Under the pieces are notes generated by a model. It saw only the letters and a list, made by a program, of their open reading frames with translations. It did not search any database and was not told the origin of the DNA. Below, in pieces: positions 18,445 to 32,154 of a DNA stretch of 64,000 bases. The position numbers and the translations under genes are program-made. How positions within the stretch are numbered: the first letter of the stretch is position 1; every line of letters begins with the position of its first letter. Origin of the DNA: Symbiopectobacterium purcellii (lineage in GTDB: Bacteria > Pseudomonadota > Gammaproteobacteria > Enterobacterales > Enterobacteriaceae); NCBI RefSeq assembly GCF_019797845.1, contig NZ_CP081864.1, positions 2,108,001 through 2,172,000 of the forward strand, in the 5' to 3' direction.

Positions 18445-19701
18445 ATGACCCTGCTTGCGCTTGGCATCAACCACAAAACCGCTCCAGTATCACTAAGGGA
18501 ACGTATCGCGTTTTCCCCTGATGCGCTGGGCGATGCTTTGCACAGCATGCTTGCGCAGCCGCTGGTGCAGGGCGGGGTTGTGCTGTCTACCTGTAATCGG
18601 ACTGAGCTGTATCTCAGTGTCGATGAGCGGGAGAACCAGCGCGAACAGGTGGTCGACTGGCTGTGCCAGTTCCACCACCTGCACCCTGATGAACTGAAAA
18701 ACAGCCTCTACTGGCATCAGGATAATGCGGCGGTTAATCACCTGATGCGTGTTGCCAGCGGATTGGATTCGTTGGTGCTGGGCGAGCCGCAAATTCTTGG
18801 GCAGGTAAAAAAAGCCTTTGCTGAATCCCAACGCGGTCACTCGCTCTCCAGTGAGTTGGAACGCTTGTTCCAGCGCTCGTTCTCAGTGGCAAAACGGGTG
18901 CGCACGGAGACGGATATCGGTGCCAGCGCGGTGTCGGTGGCGTTTGCTGCCTGCGCGTTGGCGCGGCAGATTTTTGAATCACTGGTGGGGGTTACCGTGC
19001 TGCTGGTCGGTGCGGGAGAAACCATCGAACTGGTGGCACGTCATCTACGTGAACATCAGGTGAAACGCATGGTGATTGCCAATCGCACCCGCGAACGTGC
19101 GCAAGCCCTTGCCACAGAAGTGGGTGCAGAAGTGATCACGCTGGGCGAACTGGACGATTATCTGGCACAGGCCGATATCGTGATCAGCTCCACCGCGAGT
19201 ACGTTGCCGATTATTGGGAAAGGCATGATGGAACGGACGCTGAAAGCGCGACGCAACCAGCCCATGCTGATGGTGGACATCGCCGTGCCACGCGATATCG
19301 AACCGGAAGTGGGTAAGTTACCCAACGTCTATCTGTACAGCGTAGACGATTTGCATGCCATCATTCAGCACAACATGGCGCAGCGCCAGGCTGCGGCGGT
19401 GCAGGCTGAATCCATCGTGCAGCAAGAATCTGCCGATTTTATGGCCTGGATGCGTGCGCAATCTGCGGTAGAAACCATCCGAGAATACCGTTCACAGGCA
19501 GACGCGATTCGCGCGGAGATGACGGCGAAAGCGCTTACGGCCATTCAGCAAGGCAATGACGTCGAAGCGGTGCTGGACGCGTTAACCTCGCGTCTTACTA
19601 ACCGCCTTATTCATGCGCCTACCACCGCGTTGCAGCAGGCTGCCCGCGATGGCGACTTGAACCGATTACACATTTTACGCGACAGCCTTGGGCTGGACTA
19701 G
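18445..19701 (+). CDS. hemA: Glutamyl-tRNA reductase
   Basis: A 418-residue enzyme that reduces glutamyl-tRNA to glutamate-1-semialdehyde, the first committed step of haem synthesis by the C5 pathway. The catalytic cysteine is in [12 protein letters not shown] near residue 50; the substrate motif [20 protein letters not shown] and the NADPH-binding Rossmann part [19 protein letters not shown] follow; the C-terminal helices form the dimer domain. It starts the plus-strand run hemA-prfA-prmC-sirB2-sirB1-kdsA, the usual enterobacterial order. Confidence 0.98.
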   Translation: MTLLALGINHKTAPVSLRERIAFSPDALGDALHSMLAQPLVQGGVVLSTCNRTELYLSVDERENQREQVVDWLCQFHHLHPDELKNSLYWHQDNAAVNHLMRVASGLDSLVLGEPQILGQVKKAFAESQRGHSLSSELERLFQRSFSVAKRVRTETDIGASAVSVAFAACALARQIFESLVGVTVLLVGAGETIELVARHLREHQVKRMVIANRTRERAQALATEVGAEVITLGELDDYLAQADIVISSTASTLPIIGKGMMERTLKARRNQPMLMVDIAVPRDIEPEVGKLPNVYLYSVDDLHAIIQHNMAQRQAAAVQAESIVQQESADFMAWMRAQSAVETIREYRSQADAIRAEMTAKALTAIQQGNDVEAVLDALTSRLTNRLIHAPTTALQQAARDGDLNRLHILRDSLGLD

Positions 19702-19740
19702 CACCCCTCCATTCTTAGTTGACAGGAATTAACCGCACGC

Positions 19741-20823
19741 ATGAAGCCTTCTATTGTTGCCAAACTGGAAGCGTTACAAGAACGTCACGAGGAAGTACAA
19801 GCCCTGCTGGGTGAGCCGAGCGTTATCTCTGATATGGAACGCTTTCGGGCCTTATCTCGCGAATATGCCCAGTTGGCGGACATCACGCGCTGTTTTCAAC
19901 GCTGGCAGCAGGTGCAAGAAGACAGCGAAACCGCAGAATTGATGCTGGACGATGCGGAAATGCGCGATATGGCGCAAGAAGAATTAAAACAGTTGAAAAT
20001 TGATGGTGAAGCGCTGGAACAGCAGCTTCAGGTGCTGTTATTACCCAAAGATCCGGACGATGAACGCGGTTGCTTCCTTGAAGTGCGTGCTGGGACCGGC
20101 GGTGATGAAGCGGCGCTGTTTGCTGGCGATCTGTTTCGCATGTACAGCCGTTATGCCGAATCGCGCCGCTGGCGGGTGGAAATCATGAGCGCCAGCGACG
20201 GTGAGCACGGCGGCTATAAAGAAGTGATCGCCAAAGTGAGTGGCGATGGCGTCTATGGCCAGTTGAAATTTGAGTCGGGCGGCCACCGCGTGCAGCGCGT
20301 GCCTGCCACAGAATCGCAGGGGCGTATTCATACTTCAGCCTGTACGGTTGCTGTGATGCCCGAGGTGCCCGAAGCGGAAACCCCTGATATCAATCCGGCC
20401 GATTTGCGTATTGATACCTTCCGCTCCTCCGGTGCCGGTGGTCAGCACGTTAACACCACCGACTCAGCCATTCGTATCACCCACTTACCGACCGGGATTG
20501 TGGTCGAATGTCAGGATGAGCGTTCCCAGCACAAAAACAAGGCGAAGGCCATGTCGGTGCTGGTAGCACGCATACGCGCGGCAGAAATGCAAAAACGTCA
20601 ATTGGAAGAAGCGTCGACACGCCGTAACTTGTTGGGCAGCGGCGACCGTTCCGATCGTATTCGTACGTATAACTTCCCGCAGGGGCGCGTGACCGATCAC
20701 CGCATTAACCTGACGCTTTACCGACTGGATGAAGCGATGGAAGGCAAGATGGATATGTTGATCCAGCCCGTGGTGCAAGAGTATCAGGCCGATCAGTTGG
20801 CTGCGCTGTCCGAGCAGGAATAA
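19741..20823 (+). CDS. prfA: Peptide chain release factor 1
   Basis: A 360-residue class I release factor reading UAA and UAG. The codon-recognition tripeptide PAT lies in [17 protein letters not shown], and the catalytic GGQ motif is in [17 protein letters not shown]. Its stop overlaps the prmC start (TAATG), so the factor is coupled to the methyltransferase that modifies its GGQ glutamine. Confidence 0.98.
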   Translation: MKPSIVAKLEALQERHEEVQALLGEPSVISDMERFRALSREYAQLADITRCFQRWQQVQEDSETAELMLDDAEMRDMAQEELKQLKIDGEALEQQLQVLLLPKDPDDERGCFLEVRAGTGGDEAALFAGDLFRMYSRYAESRRWRVEIMSASDGEHGGYKEVIAKVSGDGVYGQLKFESGGHRVQRVPATESQGRIHTSACTVAVMPEVPEAETPDINPADLRIDTFRSSGAGGQHVNTTDSAIRITHLPTGIVVECQDERSQHKNKAKAMSVLVARIRAAEMQKRQLEEASTRRNLLGSGDRSDRIRTYNFPQGRVTDHRINLTLYRLDEAMEGKMDMLIQPVVQEYQADQLAALSEQE

Positions 20824-21674
20824 TGGATTACCGCACCTGGGTGGCGACGGCGTTACAGCAACTGGTACACAGTGAAAGCCCGAAGCGTGACGCTGAAATT
20901 CTGCTGGAACACGTCACGGGTAAAGGACGCACGTTTTTGTTGGCGTTTGGCGAAACCCGGCTTGATGACGCACAGCTTCAACGCCTGTCGGCGCTGCTGA
21001 CCCGTCGCATCAACGGTGAGCCAGTAGCGTATTTGACGGGAGAACGTGAGTTTTGGTCTCTGCCACTGGCTGTCTCATCGGCAACGCTGATTCCTCGCCC
21101 CGACACGGAATGTCTGGTGGAACAGGCGTTGCAGTGCATGGCACAGTTTACTGTACCGACGGTGCTGGATTTGGGCACAGGCACTGGGGCGATTGCGCTG
21201 GCTTTGGCGAGCGAACGCCCGGACTGCAGGGTGACCGGGGTTGACGTTCAGCCGGATGCCGTGGCATTGGCACAACGCAATGCGACAACGTTGCAATTGT
21301 CTAATGTGCAATTTCTGCATGGCAGCTGGTTTGAGCCCGTGGCACCCGCGAGCTTTTCTCTGATTGTGAGCAACCCGCCTTATATCGACGCCGAAGATAC
21401 CCATTTGCGTGAAGGGGATGTGCGCTTTGAACCGCTTAGCGCGCTGGTGGCTGCCGAAGGTGGGTTAGCTGATTTACGTTGGATTATTCAACAGGCCCCG
21501 CAACATTTGAAAAATACGGGCTGGCTGCTGTTAGAACACGGTTGGCAGCAAGGCGAAGCGGTGCGACAGTTGTTGTCACAGCGCGGTTTTGAACAGGTTG
21601 CCACCTGTCGCGATTATGGCGGCAATGAGCGCGTGACGCTGGGGCAGTGGCTAGCGGCAGAGGGAGAAGCATAA
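20823..21674 (+). CDS. prmC: Release factor glutamine methyltransferase PrmC
   Basis: A 283-residue SAM-dependent enzyme that methylates the glutamine of the GGQ motif in RF1 and RF2. The SAM-binding motif VLDLGTGTGAIALALA lies near residue 115, and the catalytic NPPY motif in SNPPYIDAEDTHL near residue 184 holds the target glutamine. The N-terminal helical domain recognises the release factor. Start and stop codons both overlap neighbouring genes. Confidence 0.97.
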   Translation: MDYRTWVATALQQLVHSESPKRDAEILLEHVTGKGRTFLLAFGETRLDDAQLQRLSALLTRRINGEPVAYLTGEREFWSLPLAVSSATLIPRPDTECLVEQALQCMAQFTVPTVLDLGTGTGAIALALASERPDCRVTGVDVQPDAVALAQRNATTLQLSNVQFLHGSWFEPVAPASFSLIVSNPPYIDAEDTHLREGDVRFEPLSALVAAEGGLADLRWIIQQAPQHLKNTGWLLLEHGWQQGEAVRQLLSQRGFEQVATCRDYGGNERVTLGQWLAAEGEA

Positions 21675-22066
21675 TGTCGTACCACGCCGTTGTTCTCACG
21701 CTGCACGTGCTGGCCGCTGTGGTCACGCTCTGCCTGTTTGTAACGCGTTTTTATTGGCTGTGTCGCCACTCTCCCACGTTGCAACAGCGCTGGGTCAAAG
21801 TCGTACCGCACATTAACGATACGCTACTGTTAGCCAGCGGTATTGCCCTGATCGTTATCAATCGCTTTTATCCTTTCTCTGCGCAAGAAAGCTGGCTGAC
21901 GGCGAAGCTGTTTGGCGTTATCATTTACATTTTACTGGGACACATCGCGCTGGGTCGACGCCAACGTAGCCTGAGTCTGCGCTGGGTGACGTTTATCCTT
22001 GCTTTGATGTGTTTCTTTCTGATTGCACAGGCAGCAATCACTAAACTCGCATTTCTGATGGAATAA
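21674..22066 (+). CDS. sirB2: SirB2-family membrane protein
   Basis: A 130-residue protein with four membrane helices, the first reading VVLTLHVLAAVVTLCLFVTR. It matches the SirB family (E. coli YchQ) in size and place. I start it at the ATG at 21674, which overlaps the prmC stop by one base, rather than at the earlier in-frame codon at 21647. Salmonella sirB was linked to invasion-gene expression, but no molecular role is established. Confidence 0.92.
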   Translation: MSYHAVVLTLHVLAAVVTLCLFVTRFYWLCRHSPTLQQRWVKVVPHINDTLLLASGIALIVINRFYPFSAQESWLTAKLFGVIIYILLGHIALGRRQRSLSLRWVTFILALMCFFLIAQAAITKLAFLME

Positions 22067-22068
22067 CT

Positions 22069-22878
22069 ATGAGTTCTATTGCGGATTTTGAATTCAATCA
22101 GTCGCCGTTAAGTGAAGGGGTTATTTTAGTTTCACAGAGAGTGCGAAGTGACTTCTCCGCCCTGAATGTACGCAAGAAACTGCAACAGTTGGTCGATGAA
22201 GCGCATAAAGCCATTCCCCGCGATCTGGACCAGGATCAACAATTGGAGATGTTGTTGACGCTGTTCTACGGCACTTGGGGATTTGGGGGAGCCGGTGGCG
22301 TTTACCGTTTATCCGATGCGCTGTGGTTAGATAAGGTACTGGAATCCCGTCAGGGGATGCCGGTATCGCTGGGGATTGTGTTTCTGCATATTGCTCACGC
22401 TTTGGATCTCCCCATGATGCCTGTGATTTTTCCGACACAGTTGATCCTGCGCGCGGACTGGATGGATAACGAGATGTGGCTGATCAATCCGCTCAATGGC
22501 GACACCCTGAGTGAGCATGTGCTGGATGTGTGGCTTAAAGGTAACATTGGCCCGTCGACGCAACTGATGGATGAGGATCTGGACGAAGCGGAAAACGTGC
22601 TGATTGTGCGCAAATTGCTTGATACGTTAAAAGTGGCGCTGATGGAAGAGAAGCAGATGGAGCTTGCGCTGCAGGCCAGCGAGGCTGTGTTGCAATTTGA
22701 CCCAGAAGATCCCTATGAAATTCGCGATCGCGGCTTGATCTATGCGCAATTGGACTGTGACCATATCGCCGTGTCTGATTTAAGCTACTTCGTGGAGCAG
22801 TGCCCTGAAGATCCGGTCAGCGAAATGATCAAAGTGCAAATCCATTCGATAGAGCAAAAACATATTGTATTGCACTAA
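22069..22878 (+). CDS. sirB1: SirB1-family protein (transglutaminase-like fold with TPR)
   Basis: A 269-residue protein of the SirB1 (YchA) family. The middle has the transglutaminase-like stretch LLTLFYGTWGFGGAGGVYR and LESRQGMPVSLGIVFLHIAH, followed by a TPR-like C-terminal part (ALQASEAVLQFDPEDPYEIR). It begins two bases after sirB2 and precedes kdsA, the conserved order. Function is unknown beyond the family name. Confidence 0.92.
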   Translation: MSSIADFEFNQSPLSEGVILVSQRVRSDFSALNVRKKLQQLVDEAHKAIPRDLDQDQQLEMLLTLFYGTWGFGGAGGVYRLSDALWLDKVLESRQGMPVSLGIVFLHIAHALDLPMMPVIFPTQLILRADWMDNEMWLINPLNGDTLSEHVLDVWLKGNIGPSTQLMDEDLDEAENVLIVRKLLDTLKVALMEEKQMELALQASEAVLQFDPEDPYEIRDRGLIYAQLDCDHIAVSDLSYFVEQCPEDPVSEMIKVQIHSIEQKHIVLH

Positions 22879-22909
22879 CGCGTTTTTTTAATGTTAATCA
22901 CTCCGATAA

Positions 22910-23773
<864 letters not shown>

Positions 23774-23802
23774 TTGTCCGCTGTTCGCTATCCCCGTTAA
23801 AC

Positions 23803-23830
23803 ACAGATTCCCGCCTTGGCGGGAATCTGT
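23803..23830 (+). terminator. Hairpin after kdsA
   Basis: ACAGATTCCCGCC at 23803-23815 pairs perfectly with GGCGGGAATCTGT at 23818-23830, a 13-base-pair stem with a TT centre. It lies between the convergent kdsA and ydgH genes. There is no long T-run on the plus strand. Confidence 0.7.
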
Positions 23831-23860
23831 CACTTCAGCAAAAAAAATTCCAGCACGCTC

Positions 23861-24811
23861 TTATTTATACAGATCCGCGCTGATGGTCATATTGCTGCCT
23901 TTATTAAACCACTGCTTGGTAATGTGGTAGTACTTGGCACCTTTGTCGGCGGCACGTTTTGCCACGGCTTCTGACACATCAGTCGTTCCGTTGAAGTTGC
24001 CCCGGAAGGTTATCGAGTCGAAGGGGGTCATCTGTGCAGCGGTGGCCTTGTTCACTTCCTGAATACTTTTGCCATCGGCCAAATTCACCGTATAGCGTCC
24101 ACCTTTAGATGTCTGCGTTTCGTAGAAATTACCCACGTTACGGCTCGGGCTGCCAGACATGGCAACACCTGGGATTTCCACTTTCGCCGCCGCTTCACCA
24201 CCCGCGGCAAGCGCAGCGAGACCCGCGTCAGAATCGGCGGGGATAACATCGGTGCTCTGCACAACGCGCTTGGGCGCATCGGCTTTATAGACGTAAGCGG
24301 TGATCTTCTGGTTAGTGCCGGTGCTGTTGATATCGACCTGACGCACGATAAAGAACGAGGCTGCATTCTTTTCTTTAGCGGCTTTGGCGATGGCGGCATT
24401 GATGTCCGGCTGGGTAGAGAAATACCCGCTGACCGATACGGTATCAAACGGCTCAAGATGGTAAGCATCATATTGTGGCAGTTCGCGAATGCCATCGAAG
24501 GTGCGCTGTGCCGGAGTGGCATCGGCTTTTGGTGCCTCTTTATGGTACAGATCGACGTAAACCGTCTGACTGTTGCCTCGGTTTTTCTCGTTGATCGCCT
24601 GAATGTAAAACGCATCAGCACCGGCTTTGTCAGCACGTTTTGACGCTTCAGCCACCGCATCAAAAATGGCATCAAACCGGCCACTAAACGAAATTCGATC
24701 GAACGGTTTTACCGCAGCAGCCTGCTCTGGTGTCAATTCCTGTGCCGCGTGGGCAGAAAAAGCCGCGAGAGAGAGGAGGGTAGACGCGATAACGCGGGTC
24801 TTCAGCTTCAT
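23861..24811 (-). CDS. ydgH: YdgH, periplasmic protein with three YhcN/DUF1471 repeats
   Basis: A 316-residue exported protein (E. coli YdgH is about the same). The signal peptide MKLKTRVIASTLLSLAAFSA starts at the ATG at 24811, with AAGGA just before it; the frame extends further upstream but without such a site. Three DUF1471 repeats are visible, each opening F-D-x-(I/V)-(S/T)-(F/V)-(S/R)-G: FDRISFSGRF, FDTVSVSGYF and FDSITFRGNF. Its role is in envelope stress and is poorly defined. It is divergent from pntA, as in E. coli. Confidence 0.93.
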   Translation of the reverse strand: MKLKTRVIASTLLSLAAFSAHAAQELTPEQAAAVKPFDRISFSGRFDAIFDAVAEASKRADKAGADAFYIQAINEKNRGNSQTVYVDLYHKEAPKADATPAQRTFDGIRELPQYDAYHLEPFDTVSVSGYFSTQPDINAAIAKAAKEKNAASFFIVRQVDINSTGTNQKITAYVYKADAPKRVVQSTDVIPADSDAGLAALAAGGEAAAKVEIPGVAMSGSPSRNVGNFYETQTSKGGRYTVNLADGKSIQEVNKATAAQMTPFDSITFRGNFNGTTDVSEAVAKRAADKGAKYYHITKQWFNKGSNMTISADLYK

Positions 24812-26866
<2,055 letters not shown>

Positions 26867-26876
26867 GGGGTAACAC

Positions 26877-28265
26877 ATGTCTGGAGGATTGGTTACAGCT
26901 GCATACATTGTTGCCGCTATTTTGTTTATTTTCAGTCTGGCAGGGCTGTCGAAACATGAAACATCACGTCAGGGTAATATCTTTGGCGTTACCGGGATGG
27001 CGATTGCGCTGATTGCCACCATTCTCGGGCCGAATGCCGGAAACGTGGGTTGGATTATTGCTGCGATGGCGATTGGTGGCGCAGTCGGTATCTACCTGGC
27101 GCGTAAAGTCGAAATGACTGAAATGCCGGAACTGGTCGCTATTCTGCACAGCTTCGTCGGCATGGCCGCCGTGCTGGTTGGGTTTAACAGCTTCCTGGAT
27201 CACGGTGAAATCACCGATCCGGTGATGGTGAATATCCATCTGACGGAAGTATTCCTTGGCATCTTTATCGGTGCGGTCACCTTTACCGGTTCCGTGGTAG
27301 CCTTCGGTAAACTGCGCGGTATTATTTCATCCAAACCGCTGATGTTGCCGCATCGCCATAAGATGAACCTGGCCGCGCTGGTGGTGTCGTTCCTGCTGCT
27401 ACTGTGGTTTGTCAATACCGGCAGTGTGGCAGGACAGAGCATTGCGCTGCTGTTCATGACCGCCATTGCACTGGTGTTCGGTTGGCACCTGGTGGCATCC
27501 ATCGGTGGGGCTGACATGCCTGTTGTGGTATCGATGCTGAACTCCTACTCCGGTTGGGCAGCAGCGGCGGCGGGTTTCATGCTCAGCAACGACTTGCTGA
27601 TCGTTACCGGTGCGCTGGTCGGTTCTTCGGGTGCGATCCTCTCTTACATCATGTGTAAGGCGATGAACCGCTCTTTCTTTAGCGTCATTGCTGGCGGATT
27701 CGGCACCGACGGTTCTTCTACCGGCGCCAGTGAAGAAGTGGGCGAATACCGTGAGGCCTCGGCGGAAGACGTTGCGGAACTGCTGAAAAACTCCAGTTCG
27801 GTGATCATTACGCCGGGATACGGTATGGCGGTGGCTCAGGCGCAATATCCGGTGCATGACATCACGGCTAAACTGCGTGCGCGTGGTATCAAAGTGCGTT
27901 TCGGTATCCACCCGGTCGCTGGGCGTTTGCCGGGCCATATGAACGTGCTGCTGGCGGAAGCCAAAGTACCTTACGATGTGGTGCTGGAAATGGACGAGAT
28001 CAATGATGATTTCGCCGATACCGATACCGTGCTGGTCATTGGTGCTAACGATACGGTTAACCCGGCGGCACAGGAAGATCCGGGTAGCCCGATTGCAGGA
28101 ATGCCGGTGTTGGAAGTGTGGAAAGCGCAGAACGTTGTTGTGTTTAAACGTTCTATGAACACCGGCTATGCCGGGGTGCAGAACCCGCTGTTCTTCAAAG
28201 AAAATACGCAAATGCTGTTTGGCGATGCCAAAGAAAGCGTGGAAGCGATCCTGAAAGCGTTGTAA
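26877..28265 (+). CDS. pntB: NAD(P) transhydrogenase subunit beta
   Basis: A 462-residue protein. The first 260 residues are membrane helices forming the proton channel (with the conserved histidine in [18 protein letters not shown]), and the C-terminal part is NADP-binding domain III with [36 protein letters not shown] and [11 protein letters not shown]. It completes pntAB and is closed by a good terminator. Confidence 0.98.
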   Translation: MSGGLVTAAYIVAAILFIFSLAGLSKHETSRQGNIFGVTGMAIALIATILGPNAGNVGWIIAAMAIGGAVGIYLARKVEMTEMPELVAILHSFVGMAAVLVGFNSFLDHGEITDPVMVNIHLTEVFLGIFIGAVTFTGSVVAFGKLRGIISSKPLMLPHRHKMNLAALVVSFLLLLWFVNTGSVAGQSIALLFMTAIALVFGWHLVASIGGADMPVVVSMLNSYSGWAAAAAGFMLSNDLLIVTGALVGSSGAILSYIMCKAMNRSFFSVIAGGFGTDGSSTGASEEVGEYREASAEDVAELLKNSSSVIITPGYGMAVAQAQYPVHDITAKLRARGIKVRFGIHPVAGRLPGHMNVLLAEAKVPYDVVLEMDEINDDFADTDTVLVIGANDTVNPAAQEDPGSPIAGMPVLEVWKAQNVVVFKRSMNTGYAGVQNPLFFKENTQMLFGDAKESVEAILKAL

Positions 28266-28295
28266 CAGGTTTATGACCTGAACGTATGTTGCGAA

Positions 28296-28320
28296 GGGCA
28301 GGAGATATCCTGCCCTTTTT
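28296..28320 (+). terminator. Rho-independent terminator of pntAB
   Basis: GGGCAGGA at 28296-28303, a GATA loop and TCCTGCCC at 28308-28315 form an eight-base-pair stem followed directly by TTTTT. Confidence 0.88.
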
Positions 28321-28332
28321 ATTAATGCTCCG

Positions 28333-30105
28333 TTACCAGCTTAAACCAAAACCGCGCGGAAAGGCGACCGTGCCCGTATTGGTTTCCGCGTCATAGTCTT
28401 TCCACACCATCACCGGCAACTTGCCCTGCGGCGAGGCGTTTCCTGTCAGCACTTTTGCCAGCGCCATTATGGATTTTCCGCGCCACACACCGTTGTCACA
28501 GCCATAATAGGCGTAGCTGGCAACGGCGGCCTCAACGTCATTGGCATAAAGGGCGATGTCATAAGGTGCACGCAGGGACAAATGTACCCGTGTTTTGGCG
28601 AGCCCACCCGCATAACGCAACCAGCCCAGGTAGCGCGCGGTATCGTTTTGCTGCGCGTTTTCAGCTGTTGTAATACCGTCTTTTTCTACTGGGGTAAAAC
28701 GGGTCGAGAGGGTTCCGAGCAGAAACACATCACAGTGTGCTATGCGCTGGCGAATTTCTTTGTCGGTTAACTGCGATTCCTTGGCGACATCAACGTGCGC
28801 GTAGCCGTATTGCTGCATCATTATTTTGATGCCGTCTGCCTGCTCCATCCAGGGGGTCAGGATAAAGTAGCGTAAGTTTTTTTCCAGCAACGGCAGTGTG
28901 GCACGGTGATTAACCACGGCGGTGATCGAACGATCGGCAATCAGCGCTTCGGTATTGTCGTTGGGCGGAGCGATGGCGGGAGCACTGGCGTTGCCCAGCA
29001 GGTGGTAGCGCTGTTTCAGCGTGAGGATACGCGCTACGGATGCGTTGATTTCTGCCTCACTGTAGTCACCCTGTTTCACTTTCTCAACAATACGGTTAAT
29101 CAAGGCGGATAGTGCTGCGCCCTGTTCCGGTGTGGTTATGCTGACCGGCATTAGCGCGATATCCACGCCAGCTTTAAACACTGCATCCAGTGCGTCTTGC
29201 TGCGTGAAGTGGTCGGCAATCGCGCCCATGTCTAACGCATCGGTGATAGTGACGCCCTGATAATGCAACTGTTGGCGCAGCAGGTTGCTTTGTATTTCTC
29301 GCGACATGGTTGCTGGCACAATGATGCTTTCGCCGTTGCAGGTCGTGATGTGGCTGTTATCCAGCGCGGGGTACTGAATGTGCGCTGTCATGATCATATC
29401 GGGTGCAGACCCGTGTTCGATGGCTTGCGCAAAGGGGGCGATATCGATGGCGAAAGCATCATGGCTCGAGCGATCAACCCGTGGCAGAGAGGTATGGGAG
29501 TCGGTGGAGGTATCTCCGTGCCCGGGAAAGTGTTTATAGGCCGTCATTACCCCTTGTTGTTGCATGCCCGCCGAGACTTTTTCTGCCAGTGTCGTGACGG
29601 TTGCGACGTCATCACTAAAACTGCGCACATTAATCACCGGGTTGAGCGGGTTGCTGTTAACGTCGACCACCTGGGCAAAGTTGGTATTGATGTTTAACGT
29701 CCGCAGATCGTGCCCCATATGCACGCCCTGCGCGTAGGCCAGTTGGCTATCTCCGCCGCCGGTTACGGCCGCAGCCAGCGCCATGTTGCCTGAAAACGGG
29801 GCATACTCATCGCGCGGCAAGCGAAATACATTTCCGCCTTCATTATCAGTACCGATAAATAGCCGAACGCCAGAAAGGGTTTCCAACGAGGCGTACCAGG
29901 AGGTCAGTGTCTTAATTTGCGCTTTGTTTTTCAGATTGTTGGCAAAAAGAATTACGCCACCGATGTGGTTGACGCGTAGCAGGTTTGCGATGACGCCGTT
30001 GGGTTCGATCATGTCCTGCTGCTGCCAGAGGCGAAAATCCAGCATGATTTTTTGCCCTATTTTTTCTTCCAGCGTCATGGCATGTAGGATTTGCTGAACG
30101 TCCAT
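28333..30105 (-). CDS. Glycoside hydrolase family 3, NagZ-like beta-N-acetylhexosaminidase with C-terminal domain
   Basis: A 590-residue GH3 enzyme. The NagZ-type signature KHFPGHGDTSTDSH lies at residues 191-204 and contains the Asp-His pair used as general acid/base; the nucleophile Asp is expected in ITDALDMGAI near residue 288. Classical NagZ has about 340 residues, so this protein has an extra C-terminal domain of some 230 residues (from near IADRSITAVVNHRATL), as in two-domain GH3 enzymes. No signal peptide is seen, so a cytoplasmic role on muropeptides or chito-oligosaccharides is likely. Its 3' end lies 68 bases from that of pntB. Confidence 0.85.
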   Translation of the reverse strand: MDVQQILHAMTLEEKIGQKIMLDFRLWQQQDMIEPNGVIANLLRVNHIGGVILFANNLKNKAQIKTLTSWYASLETLSGVRLFIGTDNEGGNVFRLPRDEYAPFSGNMALAAAVTGGGDSQLAYAQGVHMGHDLRTLNINTNFAQVVDVNSNPLNPVINVRSFSDDVATVTTLAEKVSAGMQQQGVMTAYKHFPGHGDTSTDSHTSLPRVDRSSHDAFAIDIAPFAQAIEHGSAPDMIMTAHIQYPALDNSHITTCNGESIIVPATMSREIQSNLLRQQLHYQGVTITDALDMGAIADHFTQQDALDAVFKAGVDIALMPVSITTPEQGAALSALINRIVEKVKQGDYSEAEINASVARILTLKQRYHLLGNASAPAIAPPNDNTEALIADRSITAVVNHRATLPLLEKNLRYFILTPWMEQADGIKIMMQQYGYAHVDVAKESQLTDKEIRQRIAHCDVFLLGTLSTRFTPVEKDGITTAENAQQNDTARYLGWLRYAGGLAKTRVHLSLRAPYDIALYANDVEAAVASYAYYGCDNGVWRGKSIMALAKVLTGNASPQGKLPVMVWKDYDAETNTGTVAFPRGFGLSW

Positions 30106-30236
30106 GGTCGGTCTCCTGTATCAATGGCGTGTTAACTCGTCCTCTCTAAGACAAGCATAAACGAGAAAATGCGCTAAACCGTTTGGCAACATAAACGAGA
30201 TTACGCCACAACGTGTCAGAGGACGGTTGCGAGCGC

Positions 30237-30272
30237 ATAAAAAAACGAAATCGGCCGTCAGGTCGATTTCGT
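30237..30272 (-). terminator. Rho-independent terminator of uspE
   Basis: ACGAAATCG at 30245-30253 and CGATTTCGT at 30264-30272 pair; on the minus strand the stem is followed by a run of T residues. It lies 50 bases after the uspE stop and separates uspE from the GH3 gene. Confidence 0.8.
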
Positions 30273-30322
30273 CCAGAGAAACAGATTATAACCTTGAAGC
30301 GCTAGGCTTTGGTATCTTCACC

Positions 30323-31261
30323 TTAGTCATCGAGGGTGACAGGGGAAATAAAATCATTGGGCTTGATAGCGAGCAGGTCACATTTAAGGTGATCGATAAC
30401 ATGTTCAACGGTGTTGCCGATAAAGGCCGCTGACAGACCGGTGCGTCCCAGCGAGCCCAGCACCACCACGCCCGCCTGCAAGTGTTCCGCCAGGTCGGGG
30501 ATAACTTCTTCCGGTAACCCTTTTTCGACATGTGTCAGGCGTTCATCCAGCGAAAATTTCTGGCGTAAGGATTTCATGGCAATCAAATGCTGGCCACGAA
30601 TAGCGTCATTGTAAACACCGGGATCGAAATCCGGCAGCTCAATGGCAATATTGATAGGGGTAACCGGATAGGCGCCGACAAGATGGACTTCGGTTTGGTC
30701 AACCTGCTTGGCAAGCGCAATCGTTTCAGACACCAGCTTGATATTGAGCGGATCGTGATAAGGGTCTTCACTGGCAAGGTTAACGGCGACCAGCGCACGG
30801 CCATTATCAGGCCAGGGTTGGTCTTTCACCATCCACATCGGGCAGGGGCATTTACGCAGCAATTGCCAATCCAGCGGGGTAAAAATGACGGCCTCCAGCC
30901 TGTCGTGCTGGTGAGCCATTTTCAACACCAAATCGTGCTGATGAGTGATCACTTCCTGAATAATGGCGACATAAGGTTTATTGTGCCATACCACTTTGAT
31001 ATCGATGGGGATACCGGCTTCAATGTAGTAGGCGCACTGTTCTGCAATCCACGCTTTCCGCTGTTCAATGACACCCTGGCGCATTTCCGTGCGTTCGTCT
31101 GGCGAGAGCAAGGTGGTCATTTCGTAAGAGAAATCATAAATCGGCAGGAATGCCTTGATACGACCGCCTAACCGCTGAACCAGGTATGCCGCGCGTCGCA
31201 GCGCAGGTTGGTCATCCTGATTCGGGTCAATAGCTACCAGTAAGTTCTGATATGTTGCCAT
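30323..31261 (-). CDS. uspE: Universal stress protein E
   Basis: A 312-residue tandem Usp protein, as in E. coli UspE. The first domain begins [19 protein letters not shown] and the second, from about residue 155, begins [16 protein letters not shown]; the C-terminal nucleotide-loop-like segment is [20 protein letters not shown]. It takes part in stress survival and aggregation in E. coli. It lies next to fnr on the same strand, the conserved order ogt-fnr-uspE. Confidence 0.96.
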   Translation of the reverse strand: MATYQNLLVAIDPNQDDQPALRRAAYLVQRLGGRIKAFLPIYDFSYEMTTLLSPDERTEMRQGVIEQRKAWIAEQCAYYIEAGIPIDIKVVWHNKPYVAIIQEVITHQHDLVLKMAHQHDRLEAVIFTPLDWQLLRKCPCPMWMVKDQPWPDNGRALVAVNLASEDPYHDPLNIKLVSETIALAKQVDQTEVHLVGAYPVTPINIAIELPDFDPGVYNDAIRGQHLIAMKSLRQKFSLDERLTHVEKGLPEEVIPDLAEHLQAGVVVLGSLGRTGLSAAFIGNTVEHVIDHLKCDLLAIKPNDFISPVTLDD

Positions 31262-31381
31262 AGGTCCTCCTAACAGCTGTCACCTTACAGCCGGTAATTA
31301 AGAGTACCTCATGAGAATTGCTTTTAACAACTGGTGATGAGCGCCGGATCAATAAAATAAAAACAATGACCCGGCAATAGG

Positions 31382-32134
31382 TTAGGCTTTAACGCGCACG
31401 GTTCCGGCCAGTTCTGACAGGGCATCGATATTCTCGATGGTGATGTATTTTCCTTTTACGGCCAGAATACCGCCTTTCTGGAAGCGACCGAGCAAACGGC
31501 TGATGGTTTCCACGGTAAGCCCTAAGTAGTTACCGATATCACCGCGTGTCATGGTCAGTCGGAACTCGCGTGGAGAGAAACCACGCTGGGCGAAACGGCG
31601 AGACAGGTTGTAGATAAATGCAGCCAGACGCTCTTCGGCGTTCTTTTTCGACAGCAGCAGTATCATGTCTTGATCGCTACGAATCTCACCGCTCATCAGG
31701 CGCATCATCTGCTGGCGCAAATTCGGCATTTTGCCAGACAGGTCGTCCAGCGTCTCGAAGGGGATTTCACACACCATCGAGGTTTCCAACGCCTGCGCAA
31801 AGCTGGGATGCTGGGCATTGCCAATGGCATCGAAACCAACCAGATCGCCTGCCAAATGGAAACCGGTAATTTGTTCGTCACCCTGTTCGGTGATGGTGTA
31901 ACTTTTAATGGTCCCGGAACGGATCGCGTACAGTGATTTCAGTTCATCACCGGCTTTGAACAGTGCTTGTCCCTTTTGGATCGGTTTTTTCCTTTCAATG
32001 ATATTATCGAGCTGATCAAGCTCGTGCTCATTTAATGTAAAAGGAATGCACAGCTGGCTGATGCTGCAATCCTGGCAATGGATTGCACAACCACCAGACT
32101 GAATGCGCCGAATAATTCGCTTTTCCGGGATCAT
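31382..32134 (-). CDS. fnr: Oxygen-responsive regulator FNR
   Basis: A 250-residue CRP/FNR-family regulator identical in length to E. coli FNR. The iron-sulphur ligands are at Cys20, Cys23 and Cys29 in [15 protein letters not shown], with the fourth in [10 protein letters not shown] near residue 122. The recognition helix is in [17 protein letters not shown]. Under anoxia the 4Fe-4S dimer binds TTGAT-N4-ATCAA sites; a close match lies just upstream of its own start. Confidence 0.98.
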   Translation of the reverse strand: MIPEKRIIRRIQSGGCAIHCQDCSISQLCIPFTLNEHELDQLDNIIERKKPIQKGQALFKAGDELKSLYAIRSGTIKSYTITEQGDEQITGFHLAGDLVGFDAIGNAQHPSFAQALETSMVCEIPFETLDDLSGKMPNLRQQMMRLMSGEIRSDQDMILLLSKKNAEERLAAFIYNLSRRFAQRGFSPREFRLTMTRGDIGNYLGLTVETISRLLGRFQKGGILAVKGKYITIENIDALSELAGTVRVKA

Positions 32135-32154
32135 AGACTTTGCTCAGTCGATAA

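Noticed and set aside
27399..28211. 270-codon minus-strand frame
   Set aside because: Antisense of pntB; histidine-rich product typical of a shadow frame.
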